A DNA stretch of 64,000 bases from assembly GCF_018131185.1 (NCBI RefSeq), contig NZ_JAFCJE010000007.1, positions 248,001 to 312,000 on the forward strand. The letters run 5' to 3'. The translations under genes were made by a program, and so were the position numbers. This DNA comes from Bradyrhizobium diazoefficiens. Lineage in GTDB: Bacteria; Pseudomonadota; Alphaproteobacteria; Rhizobiales; Xanthobacteraceae. The notes under the pieces are model-generated. The model made no database searches and was not told the origin of the DNA. It was given only the letters and a program-made list of their open reading frames with translations. This document shows positions 26,997 to 35,646 of the stretch, in pieces (the stretch's first letter is position 1; every line of letters begins with the position of its first letter).

Positions 26997-28279
26997 CCGC
27001 CCTCGCACGCGAGACGACCGGCGGAATGTTGATTCGCCGTCTACGCAGCCCGGCTGCCTGGCGCGAGACCGTCGATATATTCGCGGTCCTGACCGCAGCC
27101 TCGCTGCCCTGGTCGACCTCGCTTGCGGGGATCTTCAATGTGCTGATGCTGCTCTGCATGGTGCCGTTCCTCGACGTCCGCGCGTTCCTGCAATCGCTGA
27201 AGCGTCCGATCTGCATTGCGCCGATCGCGCTGGTCCTGCTCGCGCTGGTGGGGACACTCTGGTCGGACGCGACCTGGGGCGCGCGCTTCTATGCGGTCAA
27301 TCCGACCATCAAGCTGCTCGTGTTGCCGGTCCTGCTCTACCATTTCGAGCGCTCGACGCGCGGCCACTGGGTATTCATCGCCTTCCTGGTGTCCTGCGCC
27401 TTGTTGTCGGTGATGTCCTGGCTGGTCGCCTTCTACCCGGATCTTTCGCTCAAGCCCGATCCGCCCGAACGCGGCATCTTCGTCAAGAACTACATCGACC
27501 AGAGCCAGGAATTCGCGCTTTGCGCCGTCGCGCTCGCCTATCCGATCGTGACGCTGCTGCGCGAGAAGCGATACTGGTTCGCCGGGCTGCTCACGGCGCT
27601 GGCGCTGGGCTTCTTCCTCAACATGACCTTCGTGGTGGTGTCACGTACCGCGCTCGTCACCGTTCCGATCATGTTCGGCGTGTTCGCGCTGCTTCACCTC
27701 AAATGGCGCAGCATTGCGCTCATCTCTGCCGCTTTGCTCGTCGGCGCCGTTTTGGCCTGGCAGACCTCGCCGCAATTGCGCCAAACTGCCGAGAGGTTTA
27801 GCAGCGACTACACGCGTTATATGGAAAGGGGCGAGCCGAGCTCGGCGGGCTTGCGGCTCGAATTCTGGCGGAAGTCGCTCGGCTTCTTCGTGCAGGCGCC
27901 GATCATGGGGCACGGCACCGGCTCGACGCGCGGATTGTTCGAACGCGCCGCGACGGCTGAGGGTCTGTACCAGGCCTCCGCCGAGGTGATCGGCAACCCG
28001 CACAACCAGACGCTCAACGTTGCCGTGCAGTGGGGCGTGATCGGCATCGCCGTTCTCTACGCGATCTGGATCCTGCATCTGCAACTGTTTCGCGGCGAGG
28101 GGCTTGTCAACTGGATCGGGCTTCTGGTGGTGGTGCAGAACGTCTTCACCTCTCTGTTCAACTCCCATCTGTTCGACTTCCACGAGGGCTGGATGTACGT
28201 CATCGGCGTCGGTGTCGCCGGCGGCATGGTGATCCGGGCACAACAGGGTGAGGCGAAGATGGGGGAAGCCGGTTCCTGA
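26993..28279 (+). CDS. waaL: O-antigen ligase (WaaL-like)
   Basis: A 428-residue polytopic membrane protein with about ten to twelve hydrophobic segments, predicted to join undecaprenyl-linked O-antigen to lipid A-core in the periplasm. The Wzy_C/ligase region includes GTGSTRGLFERAA and NPHNQTLNVAVQWGVIG, where the conserved His of the large periplasmic loop lies. It starts at a GTG overlapping the hldE stop by four bases; an ATG at 27026 is an alternative. Wzy polymerases share the fold, but placement beside heptose genes favours a ligase. Confidence 0.83.
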   Translation: MTALARETTGGMLIRRLRSPAAWRETVDIFAVLTAASLPWSTSLAGIFNVLMLLCMVPFLDVRAFLQSLKRPICIAPIALVLLALVGTLWSDATWGARFYAVNPTIKLLVLPVLLYHFERSTRGHWVFIAFLVSCALLSVMSWLVAFYPDLSLKPDPPERGIFVKNYIDQSQEFALCAVALAYPIVTLLREKRYWFAGLLTALALGFFLNMTFVVVSRTALVTVPIMFGVFALLHLKWRSIALISAALLVGAVLAWQTSPQLRQTAERFSSDYTRYMERGEPSSAGLRLEFWRKSLGFFVQAPIMGHGTGSTRGLFERAATAEGLYQASAEVIGNPHNQTLNVAVQWGVIGIAVLYAIWILHLQLFRGEGLVNWIGLLVVVQNVFTSLFNSHLFDFHEGWMYVIGVGVAGGMVIRAQQGEAKMGEAGS

Positions 28280-28363
28280 GCGGCCGCGCGGCTGGCAAGT
28301 CTGGTCCAGATGGGCTATCAGCGCGGTAAGGTTGCATCTAACTGGGCTTTCATCGGTCGGCGG

Positions 28364-30277
28364 ATGACGCGTCTTTCGCATCTCACCCTGCGCAATTTCC
28401 TGATCGCGCTTCACGACCTGCTGGCGACCGCGGCAGCGCTTTTTGCCGCCTTCTATCTGCGATTCGAGGGTGGCGACGGCTTCTTCGACCGCTTGCCGCT
28501 GCTGTTCCAGATCCTGCCCTATTTCCTCGCCTTCAGCGTAGTGGTGTTCTTCATCTTCAACCTGACCACGACGAAATGGCGCTTCATCTCGCTGCCTGAC
28601 GCGCTGAACATCATCCGCGTCGCGACCGTGCTGACGGTTGCCCTGCTCGTGCTCGACTACATCTTCGTCGCCCCCAACGTCCGCGGCGCCTTCTTCCTCG
28701 GCAAGGTGACGATCGTCCTCTACTGGTTCCTCGAGATCTCCTTTCTCATCGCGCTGCGGCTGGCCTACCGCTACTTCCGCTATACGCGGGTGCGGCGTCA
28801 CGCCAGAGGCGGGGAGGCCGCGCCGACGCTGCTGATCGGCCGTGCCGCGGATGCCGAGGTGCTGCTGCGCGGCATCGAGAGCGGAGCGATCAAGCGCATC
28901 TGGCCGGTCGGCGTGCTGTCGCCATCGAGCTCCGACCGCGGCCAGTTCATCCGCAACGTGCCGGTGCTGGGCGGCATCGACGACGTCGAGGACATCATCG
29001 CCGATTTCGCCAAGCGCAACAAGCCGATCGCGCGCCTCATCATGACGCCGTCGGCATTCGAGCCGGAGGCCCGTCCGGAATCGATCCTGATGCGGGCGCG
29101 CAAGTTGAGGGTGATCGTCAACCGGATGCCCTCGCTCGAGAGCGGCGACACACCGCGGCTCACCGCCGTTGCGGTCGAGGACCTCCTGCTGCGGCCGAGC
29201 GAGACGATCGACTATGCCCGCCTGGAAGCCCTGATCAAAGGCAAGGCGGTGATCGTCACCGGCGGCGGCGGCTCGATCGGGTCCGAGATCTGCGAGCGCG
29301 TCGTTGCCTTCGGCGCGGCGCGGCTCCTGATCGTGGAAAACTCGGAGCCGGCGCTCTATGCCATCACGGAAGCGCTCGCCGCGCGAGGCGCTGCCGCCGA
29401 GATCGAAGGGCGCATCGCCGACATTCGCGACCGCGAGCGCATCATGCGCCTGATGGCGGTTTTCAAGCCCGACATCGTGTTCCACGCCGCCGCGCTCAAG
29501 CACGTGCCGATCCTCGAACGCGACTGGAGCGAGGGCGTCAAGACTAACATTTTCGGCTCCATCAACGTGGCGGATGCCGCCGTTGCCGCCGGCGCCGAAG
29601 CCATGGTGATGATTTCGACGGACAAGGCGATCGAGCCGGTATCGATGCTCGGCCTGACCAAGCGCTTTGCCGAGATGTACTGCCAGGCGCTGGATCACGA
29701 CCTCGCAGGGACGGCGCACGGCGCCAAGCCGCCGATGCGGTTGATCTCGGTCCGGTTCGGTAACGTGCTGGCCTCGAACGGCTCGGTGGTGCCGAAATTC
29801 AAGGCGCAGATCGAGGCCGGCGGCCCGGTGACGGTGACGCATCCCGACATGGTCCGCTACTTCATGACCATCCGCGAGGCCTGCGACCTCGTCATCACCG
29901 CGGCCACGCATGCGCTCGGAGCGCCGCGTCCCGACGTCTCGGTCTACGTCCTCAACATGGGCCAGCCGGTGAAGATCGTCGATCTCGCCGAGCGCATGAT
30001 CCGGCTCTCCGGATTGCAGCCCGGCTACGACATCGAGATCGTGTTCACGGGCATGCGGCCGGGCGAACGTCTCCACGAGATCCTGTTCGCATCCGAGGAG
30101 CCGACCCGCGAGATCGGCGTGGCCGGCATCATGGCTGCGCAGCCGAACGAGCCGCCGATGCAGACGCTGCGTAAATGGATCGCGGCGCTCGAGCAGGCGA
30201 TCGCGCGCGACGATCGCGCCACCATCAAGACCATCCTCAAGGATGCGGTGCCCGAGTTCGGGTCGACCGCGGCCTGA
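28364..30277 (+). CDS. Membrane-bound UDP-sugar 4,6-dehydratase (WbpM/CapD family)
   Basis: A 637-residue protein with about four N-terminal membrane helices, then a CoA-binding-like Rossmann domain, then a short-chain dehydrogenase-type catalytic domain beginning VIVTGGGGSIGSEICERV. The active site shows the family-specific Met in place of Tyr: ISTDKAIEPVSMLGLTKR (Met-x3-Lys). WbpM-type enzymes turn UDP-GlcNAc into the 4-keto-6-deoxy intermediate for QuiNAc, FucNAc or diamino sugars. An earlier ATG at 28310 would add 18 residues; the start at 28364 follows CGGCGGA. The WbpV- and WbpL-like genes downstream complete a likely O-antigen initiation pathway. Confidence 0.88.
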   Translation: MTRLSHLTLRNFLIALHDLLATAAALFAAFYLRFEGGDGFFDRLPLLFQILPYFLAFSVVVFFIFNLTTTKWRFISLPDALNIIRVATVLTVALLVLDYIFVAPNVRGAFFLGKVTIVLYWFLEISFLIALRLAYRYFRYTRVRRHARGGEAAPTLLIGRAADAEVLLRGIESGAIKRIWPVGVLSPSSSDRGQFIRNVPVLGGIDDVEDIIADFAKRNKPIARLIMTPSAFEPEARPESILMRARKLRVIVNRMPSLESGDTPRLTAVAVEDLLLRPSETIDYARLEALIKGKAVIVTGGGGSIGSEICERVVAFGAARLLIVENSEPALYAITEALAARGAAAEIEGRIADIRDRERIMRLMAVFKPDIVFHAAALKHVPILERDWSEGVKTNIFGSINVADAAVAAGAEAMVMISTDKAIEPVSMLGLTKRFAEMYCQALDHDLAGTAHGAKPPMRLISVRFGNVLASNGSVVPKFKAQIEAGGPVTVTHPDMVRYFMTIREACDLVITAATHALGAPRPDVSVYVLNMGQPVKIVDLAERMIRLSGLQPGYDIEIVFTGMRPGERLHEILFASEEPTREIGVAGIMAAQPNEPPMQTLRKWIAALEQAIARDDRATIKTILKDAVPEFGSTAA

Positions 30278-30279
30278 CC

Positions 30280-31500
30280 ATGCAGCCTTCCGGCAAGATC
30301 GTCGTCGCGAGCCAGCATTATCCGCCGGATACCAGTACGACGGCGGCGATCATGGCCGAGATTGCCTGCCGTCTCGCCGCCGGGCACGAGGTCGTCGTGC
30401 TCTCGGGCTGGCCGGGCGCTTTGCCAGCCTCGCAGACCGGCCCGGGCAAGCCCCGCGTCGTCGCAATCAAGAACCACATGGCGGGCAAGGCGGCGCTGGT
30501 GCGGCGCGGCGTGTCCGAGCTGCTGTTCGCGGCGCGCACGTTTTTCGCATTGCTGCGGCAGCTGAGGCGAGGGGATGTCGTGCTCACGGTCACCGCGCCG
30601 TTCATGCTGCCTTACGCGGTGGCGGCGGCAGCCAGGTGCAAGGGCGCGCGCTCGGCGCTGATCCTGCACGACCTCTTTCCCGACGTGCTGGTGATGGCGG
30701 GCCTCTTGAAACCCGGCTCGCTGGTGACGCGGACGATGCGGGCCGCCAACAGCCTGATGTTCCGCGCGCTCAATGCCGTCATCACCATCGGGCGCGATGC
30801 GGAACGGCCGCTGCTGAGCTATTCCGGAATGAGGCGGAACAAGATCCGCTTCATCCCGAACTGGGCGACCCTGGTGCCCGCGCCGCGCCCGGTCACGCCG
30901 GACAATCCGTTCCGCAAGGCGATTGCCGCGCGCTTCATCGTCGGCCTGTCGGGCAATCTCGGCTTCACCCATGACCCGGAGATCGTGTTCGAGGCGGCGC
31001 GGCTTCTCAAGGACGAGGCGGACATCCACTTCCTGCTGTCCGGCTGGGGCATCGGCTTCGAACGGCTAAAGCAGTTGCAGGCGGCGGCGAGCCTGCCCAA
31101 TGTCTCCTTTGTCGGGCGCGTCGCGGATTCCGAGCTCGAGGCGTTTCTGGCGTCCGCCGATCTCTGGATCATTCCGTACCGGAAGGACGTTGCGGGGGTG
31201 TCGGTGCCGAGCCGGTTCTACAATCTGCTGGCGGTCGGCCGTCCCGTGGTGCTGGTATCCGAGCCGGAGGCGGAGGCCGCCATGACGGTGGTGGAGAACG
31301 GGCTCGGCTGGGTCGTGACGCCAGGCCGCGCCGATCAGCTCGCCGATGCGATCCGCGCGGCGTCCCGGTCCGACGACGGTACCATCGCGGCACGCGCGGT
31401 GAAGGCGGCATCGCGGTTCGACAGGACGACCGCGATGAACGCTTATGCGGCGCTGATCGACGAATTGTTGCGCAACCCGGACCTGTCGGAGCAACGATGA
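30280..31500 (+). CDS. Glycosyltransferase family 4 (WbuB-like)
   Basis: A 406-residue GT-B glycosyltransferase. The N-terminus IVVASQHYPPDTSTTAAIMAEIACRLA is typical of WbuB/WcaI-like enzymes that transfer deoxy-amino sugars. The C-terminal half contains IPNWATLVPAPRP, VGLSGNLGFTHDPEIVFEAARLL and, in the donor site, the variant GVSVPSRFYNLLAVGRPVVLVSEPEAEA. The ATG lies 2 bases after the preceding stop, and the stop overlaps the next gene (ATGA), so it is part of a tight operon with the dehydratase and reductase-like genes. It probably adds the second O-antigen sugar. Confidence 0.83.
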   Translation: MQPSGKIVVASQHYPPDTSTTAAIMAEIACRLAAGHEVVVLSGWPGALPASQTGPGKPRVVAIKNHMAGKAALVRRGVSELLFAARTFFALLRQLRRGDVVLTVTAPFMLPYAVAAAARCKGARSALILHDLFPDVLVMAGLLKPGSLVTRTMRAANSLMFRALNAVITIGRDAERPLLSYSGMRRNKIRFIPNWATLVPAPRPVTPDNPFRKAIAARFIVGLSGNLGFTHDPEIVFEAARLLKDEADIHFLLSGWGIGFERLKQLQAAASLPNVSFVGRVADSELEAFLASADLWIIPYRKDVAGVSVPSRFYNLLAVGRPVVLVSEPEAEAAMTVVENGLGWVVTPGRADQLADAIRAASRSDDGTIAARAVKAASRFDRTTAMNAYAALIDELLRNPDLSEQR

Positions 31501-32444
31501 ACGAGAAGAAACCGGTCGTGCTGGTGACGGGAGCCAGCGGCTTCGTCGGCCGTCATATCGTGCCGGCGCTCGTTCGCGAGGGATGGTCGGTCCGCCGCGC
31601 GGTTCGCAGTCCGGAAGGTGTCGAGGACGAGGTCGTGATTGAAACGATCGGCCCGGAGACCGATTGGCAGGCCGCGCTGGAAGGTGTGGACGCCGTCGTT
31701 CATCTCGCCGCACGCGTGCACCGCAAGCGCGAGGAGCACGCGGTTCAGCTCTACCGCAACGTCAACATCGCCGGCACGCTGCATCTGGCGCGCTGCGCGG
31801 CGACGGCCGGCGTGCGCCAGTTCGTCTTCGTCAGCACCGTGCTCGTGCACGGCCGCAGCAACGAGGGCCGCGCCCCGTTCAGCGAGAACGACATCCTGAC
31901 GCCGCGCGGCCTTTACGGCATGTCCAAAGCCGCGGCCGAGGCGGGCTTGAAAACGCTGGCGCGCGACAACGACATGAAGATCTCGGTGATCCGGCCGCCG
32001 TTGGTCTATGGCGCGGGCGCCAAGGGCAATTTCGCGCTGCTGACCCGCGCGGTCGATCTCGGGCTGCCGCTGCCCTTTGCAGCGATCCGCAACCAGCGCG
32101 CCTTCCTCGCCGTGCAGAACCTGTCGTCTTTCATCGTGCGCCGGCTCGGTCATCCCAATACCGACAGCAATTTCGAGATCTTTCTCGTGGCCGACAGGGA
32201 GCAGGTCTCGACACCCGAATTCATCACGCGTCTGGCCGATGCGTCCGGCAAGCGCCTGCGGCTGTTCGGCATGCCGGCGGGCATGCTCAGCACGCTGCTC
32301 GGCGTCATGGGCCGGCAGGATACGCATGACAGCCTGATCGGCTCGCTCGAGCTCGACATCTCCAAGGCGATGGCGACCGGTTGGCAGCAGCAGGTCTCCC
32401 TCGACGAAGGCTTGCGGCTGGCGCTGGCGGCTCAGGACGCCTGA
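31497..32444 (+). CDS. NAD-dependent epimerase/dehydratase (WbpV/WreQ-like 4-ketoreductase)
   Basis: A 315-residue extended short-chain dehydrogenase. It has GASGFVGRHIVPAL at the N-terminus, FVSTVLVHGRSNEGRAPFSEND around the catalytic Ser/Thr and the Tyr-x3-Lys in LYGMSKAAAE. In LPS clusters, this type of protein next to a WbpM-like dehydratase and a WbpL-like transferase is a 4-reductase making UDP-QuiNAc or UDP-FucNAc (WbpV in Pseudomonas, WreQ in Rhizobium). That role is inferred from context. It overlaps the glycosyltransferase gene by four bases and is convergent with, overlapping by 13 bases, the WecA-family gene. Confidence 0.8.
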   Translation: MNEKKPVVLVTGASGFVGRHIVPALVREGWSVRRAVRSPEGVEDEVVIETIGPETDWQAALEGVDAVVHLAARVHRKREEHAVQLYRNVNIAGTLHLARCAATAGVRQFVFVSTVLVHGRSNEGRAPFSENDILTPRGLYGMSKAAAEAGLKTLARDNDMKISVIRPPLVYGAGAKGNFALLTRAVDLGLPLPFAAIRNQRAFLAVQNLSSFIVRRLGHPNTDSNFEIFLVADREQVSTPEFITRLADASGKRLRLFGMPAGMLSTLLGVMGRQDTHDSLIGSLELDISKAMATGWQQQVSLDEGLRLALAAQDA

Positions 32445-33466
32445 GGGCGCGAGAAGCGCCGCAGCACGAACGCGACCGCGACCGCGCCTGCGAGCAGGGA
32501 CACGATCGTGACCGTCAGCGAGCCGGCGCGAACGCTGACGATGGCAAGTAAGGAGAGCACCAGATTGAGCGCGAACACTTCGCCGATGACCTGGGGCACC
32601 GTGAACCCGTTGTCCGTCGCACGCTGATAGAAATGCGAGCGATGTGCCGACCAGAACGGCTCGCGCCTGATGATGCGCCGAAACAGCGTGATGGTGGAAT
32701 CCGCAAGGTAATAGCCGGGCAGCAGCAGCGCCGCAGCCGGTTGCCCGCGCCAGGCGAGATCCAGCAGGCACCAGCCAAGCAGAAGGCCGATCGGCAGGCT
32801 GCCGACATCGCCGAGGAATACTCTTGCGGCCGGCTTGTTGAAGGGCGCAAAGCCGAGCGTGGCGCCGCACAGGGCCGTGGCGATCAGTCCGGCGGATGCG
32901 GAGAGGTCGCCCCACCATGCGATCAGCCCGAGCGCGGCCGTCGTCGGCACCACTTCGGATACCGTCATCAAGTCGAGCCCGTCCATGAAATTGACGAGGT
33001 TCACGAACCAGACGCCGGCGATGACGATCAGGACACGTTCAAAGGCAAACGGTAGAGCGGGCACGATGCGCAGGGTTTCCGGCGCCGGGTACACGATGGC
33101 GGTCACGGCCGCGGCTTGCAACAAGAGCCTAACGACGACCGGCAGAGGCTTGATATCATCGACAAGACCGACCAGGGCGATCAGCACGGCGGACCCGATC
33201 AGAGCCAGGGGAAGCGCGTCATGGATCCAAGCGGCCCAGGGCACGGCAACCAGCAAGGTCGCTGCGACAACCGAGATACCCGCGCCTTGCGGAGTTGGAA
33301 TCCTGTGTGATGAGCGTGCGTTCGGACGTGCCAACGCATAGCGTTGCAGCAGCGGCATGCTCAGCCAGGTGATGCAGGAGGAGAGTGGTGCAGCCAGCAA
33401 GGCCGGCGCGATCGCGAGCAGCACCAGTCCGGCCGCAACTTCCGGACTCGAGCCGAGAGCCGTCAC
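32432..33466 (-). CDS. Undecaprenyl-phosphate sugar-1-phosphate transferase (WecA/WbpL family)
   Basis: A polytopic membrane enzyme of 344 residues in the MraY/WecA superfamily, which starts O-antigen synthesis by moving a HexNAc-1-phosphate to undecaprenyl phosphate. Diagnostic motifs are PNARSSHRIPTPQGAG, GLVDDIKPLP, NFMDGLDLMT, FLGDVGSLPIG and the basic HRSHFYQR loop. It begins with GTG at 33466, overlapping the preceding flippase-like gene by four bases. With the dehydratase and reductase-like genes nearby, the likely donor is UDP-QuiNAc or UDP-FucNAc, as for WbpL/WreU. Confidence 0.87.
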   Translation of the reverse strand: MTALGSSPEVAAGLVLLAIAPALLAAPLSSCITWLSMPLLQRYALARPNARSSHRIPTPQGAGISVVAATLLVAVPWAAWIHDALPLALIGSAVLIALVGLVDDIKPLPVVVRLLLQAAAVTAIVYPAPETLRIVPALPFAFERVLIVIAGVWFVNLVNFMDGLDLMTVSEVVPTTAALGLIAWWGDLSASAGLIATALCGATLGFAPFNKPAARVFLGDVGSLPIGLLLGWCLLDLAWRGQPAAALLLPGYYLADSTITLFRRIIRREPFWSAHRSHFYQRATDNGFTVPQVIGEVFALNLVLSLLAIVSVRAGSLTVTIVSLLAGAVAVAFVLRRFSRPQAS

Positions 33467-34422
33467 TCCGGCACCCCGATCGGAGCCGAGCCTTGCGCGG
33501 CCTTCTCTGCGCTGAGGATCCAGACCAGGCCGCCGATCGCGCCGACGATGAAGAACACGGCGCCATACAGCAGCGAGACGTTGACACCCTCGTTCGTGGC
33601 CAGTCCCGCAAAGCCGAATGCCAGGCCCATCGTGGCTTCACGCACGCCCCAGCCCGCGATCGAGATCGGCATCAAGGTGATCAGCATCACCGGCGGGACG
33701 AGCAGGAAGATCTGGCCGAAGCTGATCGGCGCGGCGATCGACTGCACCACGCACCATGCGATGACGACGGCGAGCACGTGAACGAGGACCGACAGGATTG
33801 CGATGATCGGTCCGCGGCTGCGGCTGAAGATCACGCGGTTGGCGATCACCGCACAGGCGTGGATGTGATGCGTCGCCCACCAGGTCTTCAGCCAGCGCCA
33901 TTTCAGCGCGCCGAAGATCAGGAAGCCGAGGCCGCCCGCGAGCGCTGCGAAATCGACCAGCAGCAGCGCCGAGCGCCCGTGCGGATCTGTGATGAGGGTG
34001 TAGCTCCAGGGTAGGCTCGCGACGATCACGATCGCGAGCGCGATCAGGCCGATCGCGCGGTCGACGAAGATCGAATAGGTCGCAGCACGCCAGCCGGCGC
34101 CGGCGCGCGCGACCAGCCACAGCCGGACGGCATCGCCGCCGATCGCCGAGGGCAGCGTCTGGTTGAAGAAGGCGCCGATCACGTTGTAGCGCATGGCGCG
34201 GTCGAGCTCGAGCGGCGCTCCGCATTCGGCGCTGATCTCGCGCCAGCGCAGCACGCCGACGAAGATCTGCAGGAACGTAACCGCGATCGCCACACCGATC
34301 CAGAGCAGGCTGGTCACCGTGAAGCGCGAAAACAGTTCGGACAGGTCCACCTTGCGCAGCGCCAGATAGAGCAGCGCCACGGAAATCAGGATCTTGGCCG
34401 CAGAAAGCAGGATTCGGCGCAT
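33463..34422 (-). CDS. Lysylphosphatidylglycerol synthase/flippase-like membrane protein (UPF0104)
   Basis: A 319-residue protein with about eight membrane segments, in the family of the MprF/AglD transmembrane domain. Markers are MRRILLSAAKILISVALLYLALRK at the start, SAIGGDAVRLWLVARAGAGWRAA, FVDRAIGLIAL and SIAGWGVREATMGLAF. There is no catalytic soluble domain. In polysaccharide clusters such proteins are thought to move lipid-linked intermediates, but the role is unproven. I took the ATG at 34420-34422; an upstream ATG at 34548 would read through an in-frame tandem repeat and is disfavoured. It overlaps the WecA-like gene downstream. Confidence 0.8.
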   Translation of the reverse strand: MRRILLSAAKILISVALLYLALRKVDLSELFSRFTVTSLLWIGVAIAVTFLQIFVGVLRWREISAECGAPLELDRAMRYNVIGAFFNQTLPSAIGGDAVRLWLVARAGAGWRAATYSIFVDRAIGLIALAIVIVASLPWSYTLITDPHGRSALLLVDFAALAGGLGFLIFGALKWRWLKTWWATHHIHACAVIANRVIFSRSRGPIIAILSVLVHVLAVVIAWCVVQSIAAPISFGQIFLLVPPVMLITLMPISIAGWGVREATMGLAFGFAGLATNEGVNVSLLYGAVFFIVGAIGGLVWILSAEKAAQGSAPIGVPE

Positions 34423-34512
34423 CTCGTCCGCATGAACAGGGTTTGCGAAGATTTGAGGCAACCCGACGCGAGCGCCGAATTCGGCCGCTTTGGTATGGTT
34501 TTGGCGCCGATC

Positions 34513-34552
34513 TTGCAATAGCCCTCCTTGCAATAGCCCTCCCTGCAATGGC
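34513..34552. repeat. Short tandem direct repeat, 15-bp unit
   Basis: TTGCAATAGCCCTCC occurs twice in exact tandem (34513-34527 and 34528-34542), followed by a partial third copy CTGCAATGGC. It lies in the 233-base divergent region between the flippase-like gene and the UDP-glucuronate epimerase gene. No other gene is visible in that region. Confidence 0.85.
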
Positions 34553-34655
34553 TGTCGTGGCGGGTCATGGCGGGCATGAGGCGGGGCGGGCCTATTGCGG
34601 CCATCTTGAGGTGGCGGCTAAACCGGAGCGGGCGAGGGATCCCGCGGGGAACAGG

Positions 34656-35645
34656 ATGACGGATCAGGCGATTTTGGTCACGGGGGCCGCCGGCTTCATC
34701 GGGTTTCACGTCGCCCGGCAGCTCCTGGGCGAAGGCCGGTCCGTCGTCGGGCTCGACAATCTCAACGCCTATTACGATCCGGCTTTGAAGCGGGCGCGCC
34801 TGGCGCTGTTGCAGAGCGATTCCCGTTTCTCGTTCGTCGAGGCCGATCTTGCCGACCGCGAGGCAATGGCGGGGCTGTTTGCGCGGCATCGCTTTACAGC
34901 GGTCGTGCATCTCGCGGCGCAGGCCGGCGTGCGCTACTCGATCGAGCAGCCGCACGCCTACGCCGATTCCAATCTGCAGGGCTTTCTCAACGTGCTCGAG
35001 GGCTGCCGCAACCACGGCTGTCGTCATCTCGTCTACGCCTCGTCATCCTCCGTTTACGGCGCCAACACAAAACTGCCCTTTGCGGTTGCGGACCGCACCG
35101 ACCATCCCGTGAGCTTCTACGCCGCGACCAAGAAGGCGAACGAGGTGATGGCGCAGTCCTACAGCCATCTCTATCGCCTGCCGGTCACGGGGCTGCGCTT
35201 CTTTACCATTTACGGCCCGTGGGGCCGCCCCGACATGGCCATGTTTCTGTTCGTGGACGCCATCATGGCGGGCAAGCCGATCCGGCTCTTCAACCATGGA
35301 AAGATGCGCCGCGACTTCACCTATATTGATGATGTGACGCGCGTCGTGTCCAGACTGATCGATCTTGTGCCCGCGGACGATCCTTCTGCCGCAAATGCGC
35401 CGTTTAAGCTCTACAATGTCGGCAATCACCATCCGGAGGAACTGATGCACGTCGTCGGTCTTCTGGAGCGGGAGCTGGGCCGGACGGCGATCAAAGAATT
35501 GCTGCCGATGCAGCCGGGAGATGTGCTGGAAACGTTCGCGGATGTCGAGGATTTGATGCGCGACACCGGCTTTGCACCGTCAACGCCGATCGAGCATGGG
35601 GTCCACAATTTTGTCACCTGGTATCGGGACTACTTCAAGGTTTGA
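34656..35645 (+). CDS. UDP-glucuronate 4-epimerase
   Basis: A 329-residue short-chain dehydrogenase-type epimerase that makes UDP-galacturonate from UDP-glucuronate. It has ILVTGAAGFIGFHVARQLL, YASSSSVYGANTKLPF, the Tyr-x3-Lys in FYAATKKANE and the family-specific GPWGRPDMAMFLF. The start at 34656 follows ACAGG. Galacturonate is a known core or lipid A substituent in rhizobia, so a place in LPS assembly is plausible. The manC gene begins one base after its stop, implying coupled expression. Confidence 0.9.
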   Translation: MTDQAILVTGAAGFIGFHVARQLLGEGRSVVGLDNLNAYYDPALKRARLALLQSDSRFSFVEADLADREAMAGLFARHRFTAVVHLAAQAGVRYSIEQPHAYADSNLQGFLNVLEGCRNHGCRHLVYASSSSVYGANTKLPFAVADRTDHPVSFYAATKKANEVMAQSYSHLYRLPVTGLRFFTIYGPWGRPDMAMFLFVDAIMAGKPIRLFNHGKMRRDFTYIDDVTRVVSRLIDLVPADDPSAANAPFKLYNVGNHHPEELMHVVGLLERELGRTAIKELLPMQPGDVLETFADVEDLMRDTGFAPSTPIEHGVHNFVTWYRDYFKV

Positions 35646-35646
35646 G

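Noticed and set aside
27641..30076. 811-codon minus-strand open frame across the waaL and WbpM-like genes
   Set aside because: Same GC-shadow pattern; the plus-strand proteins show active-site motifs and operon overlaps.
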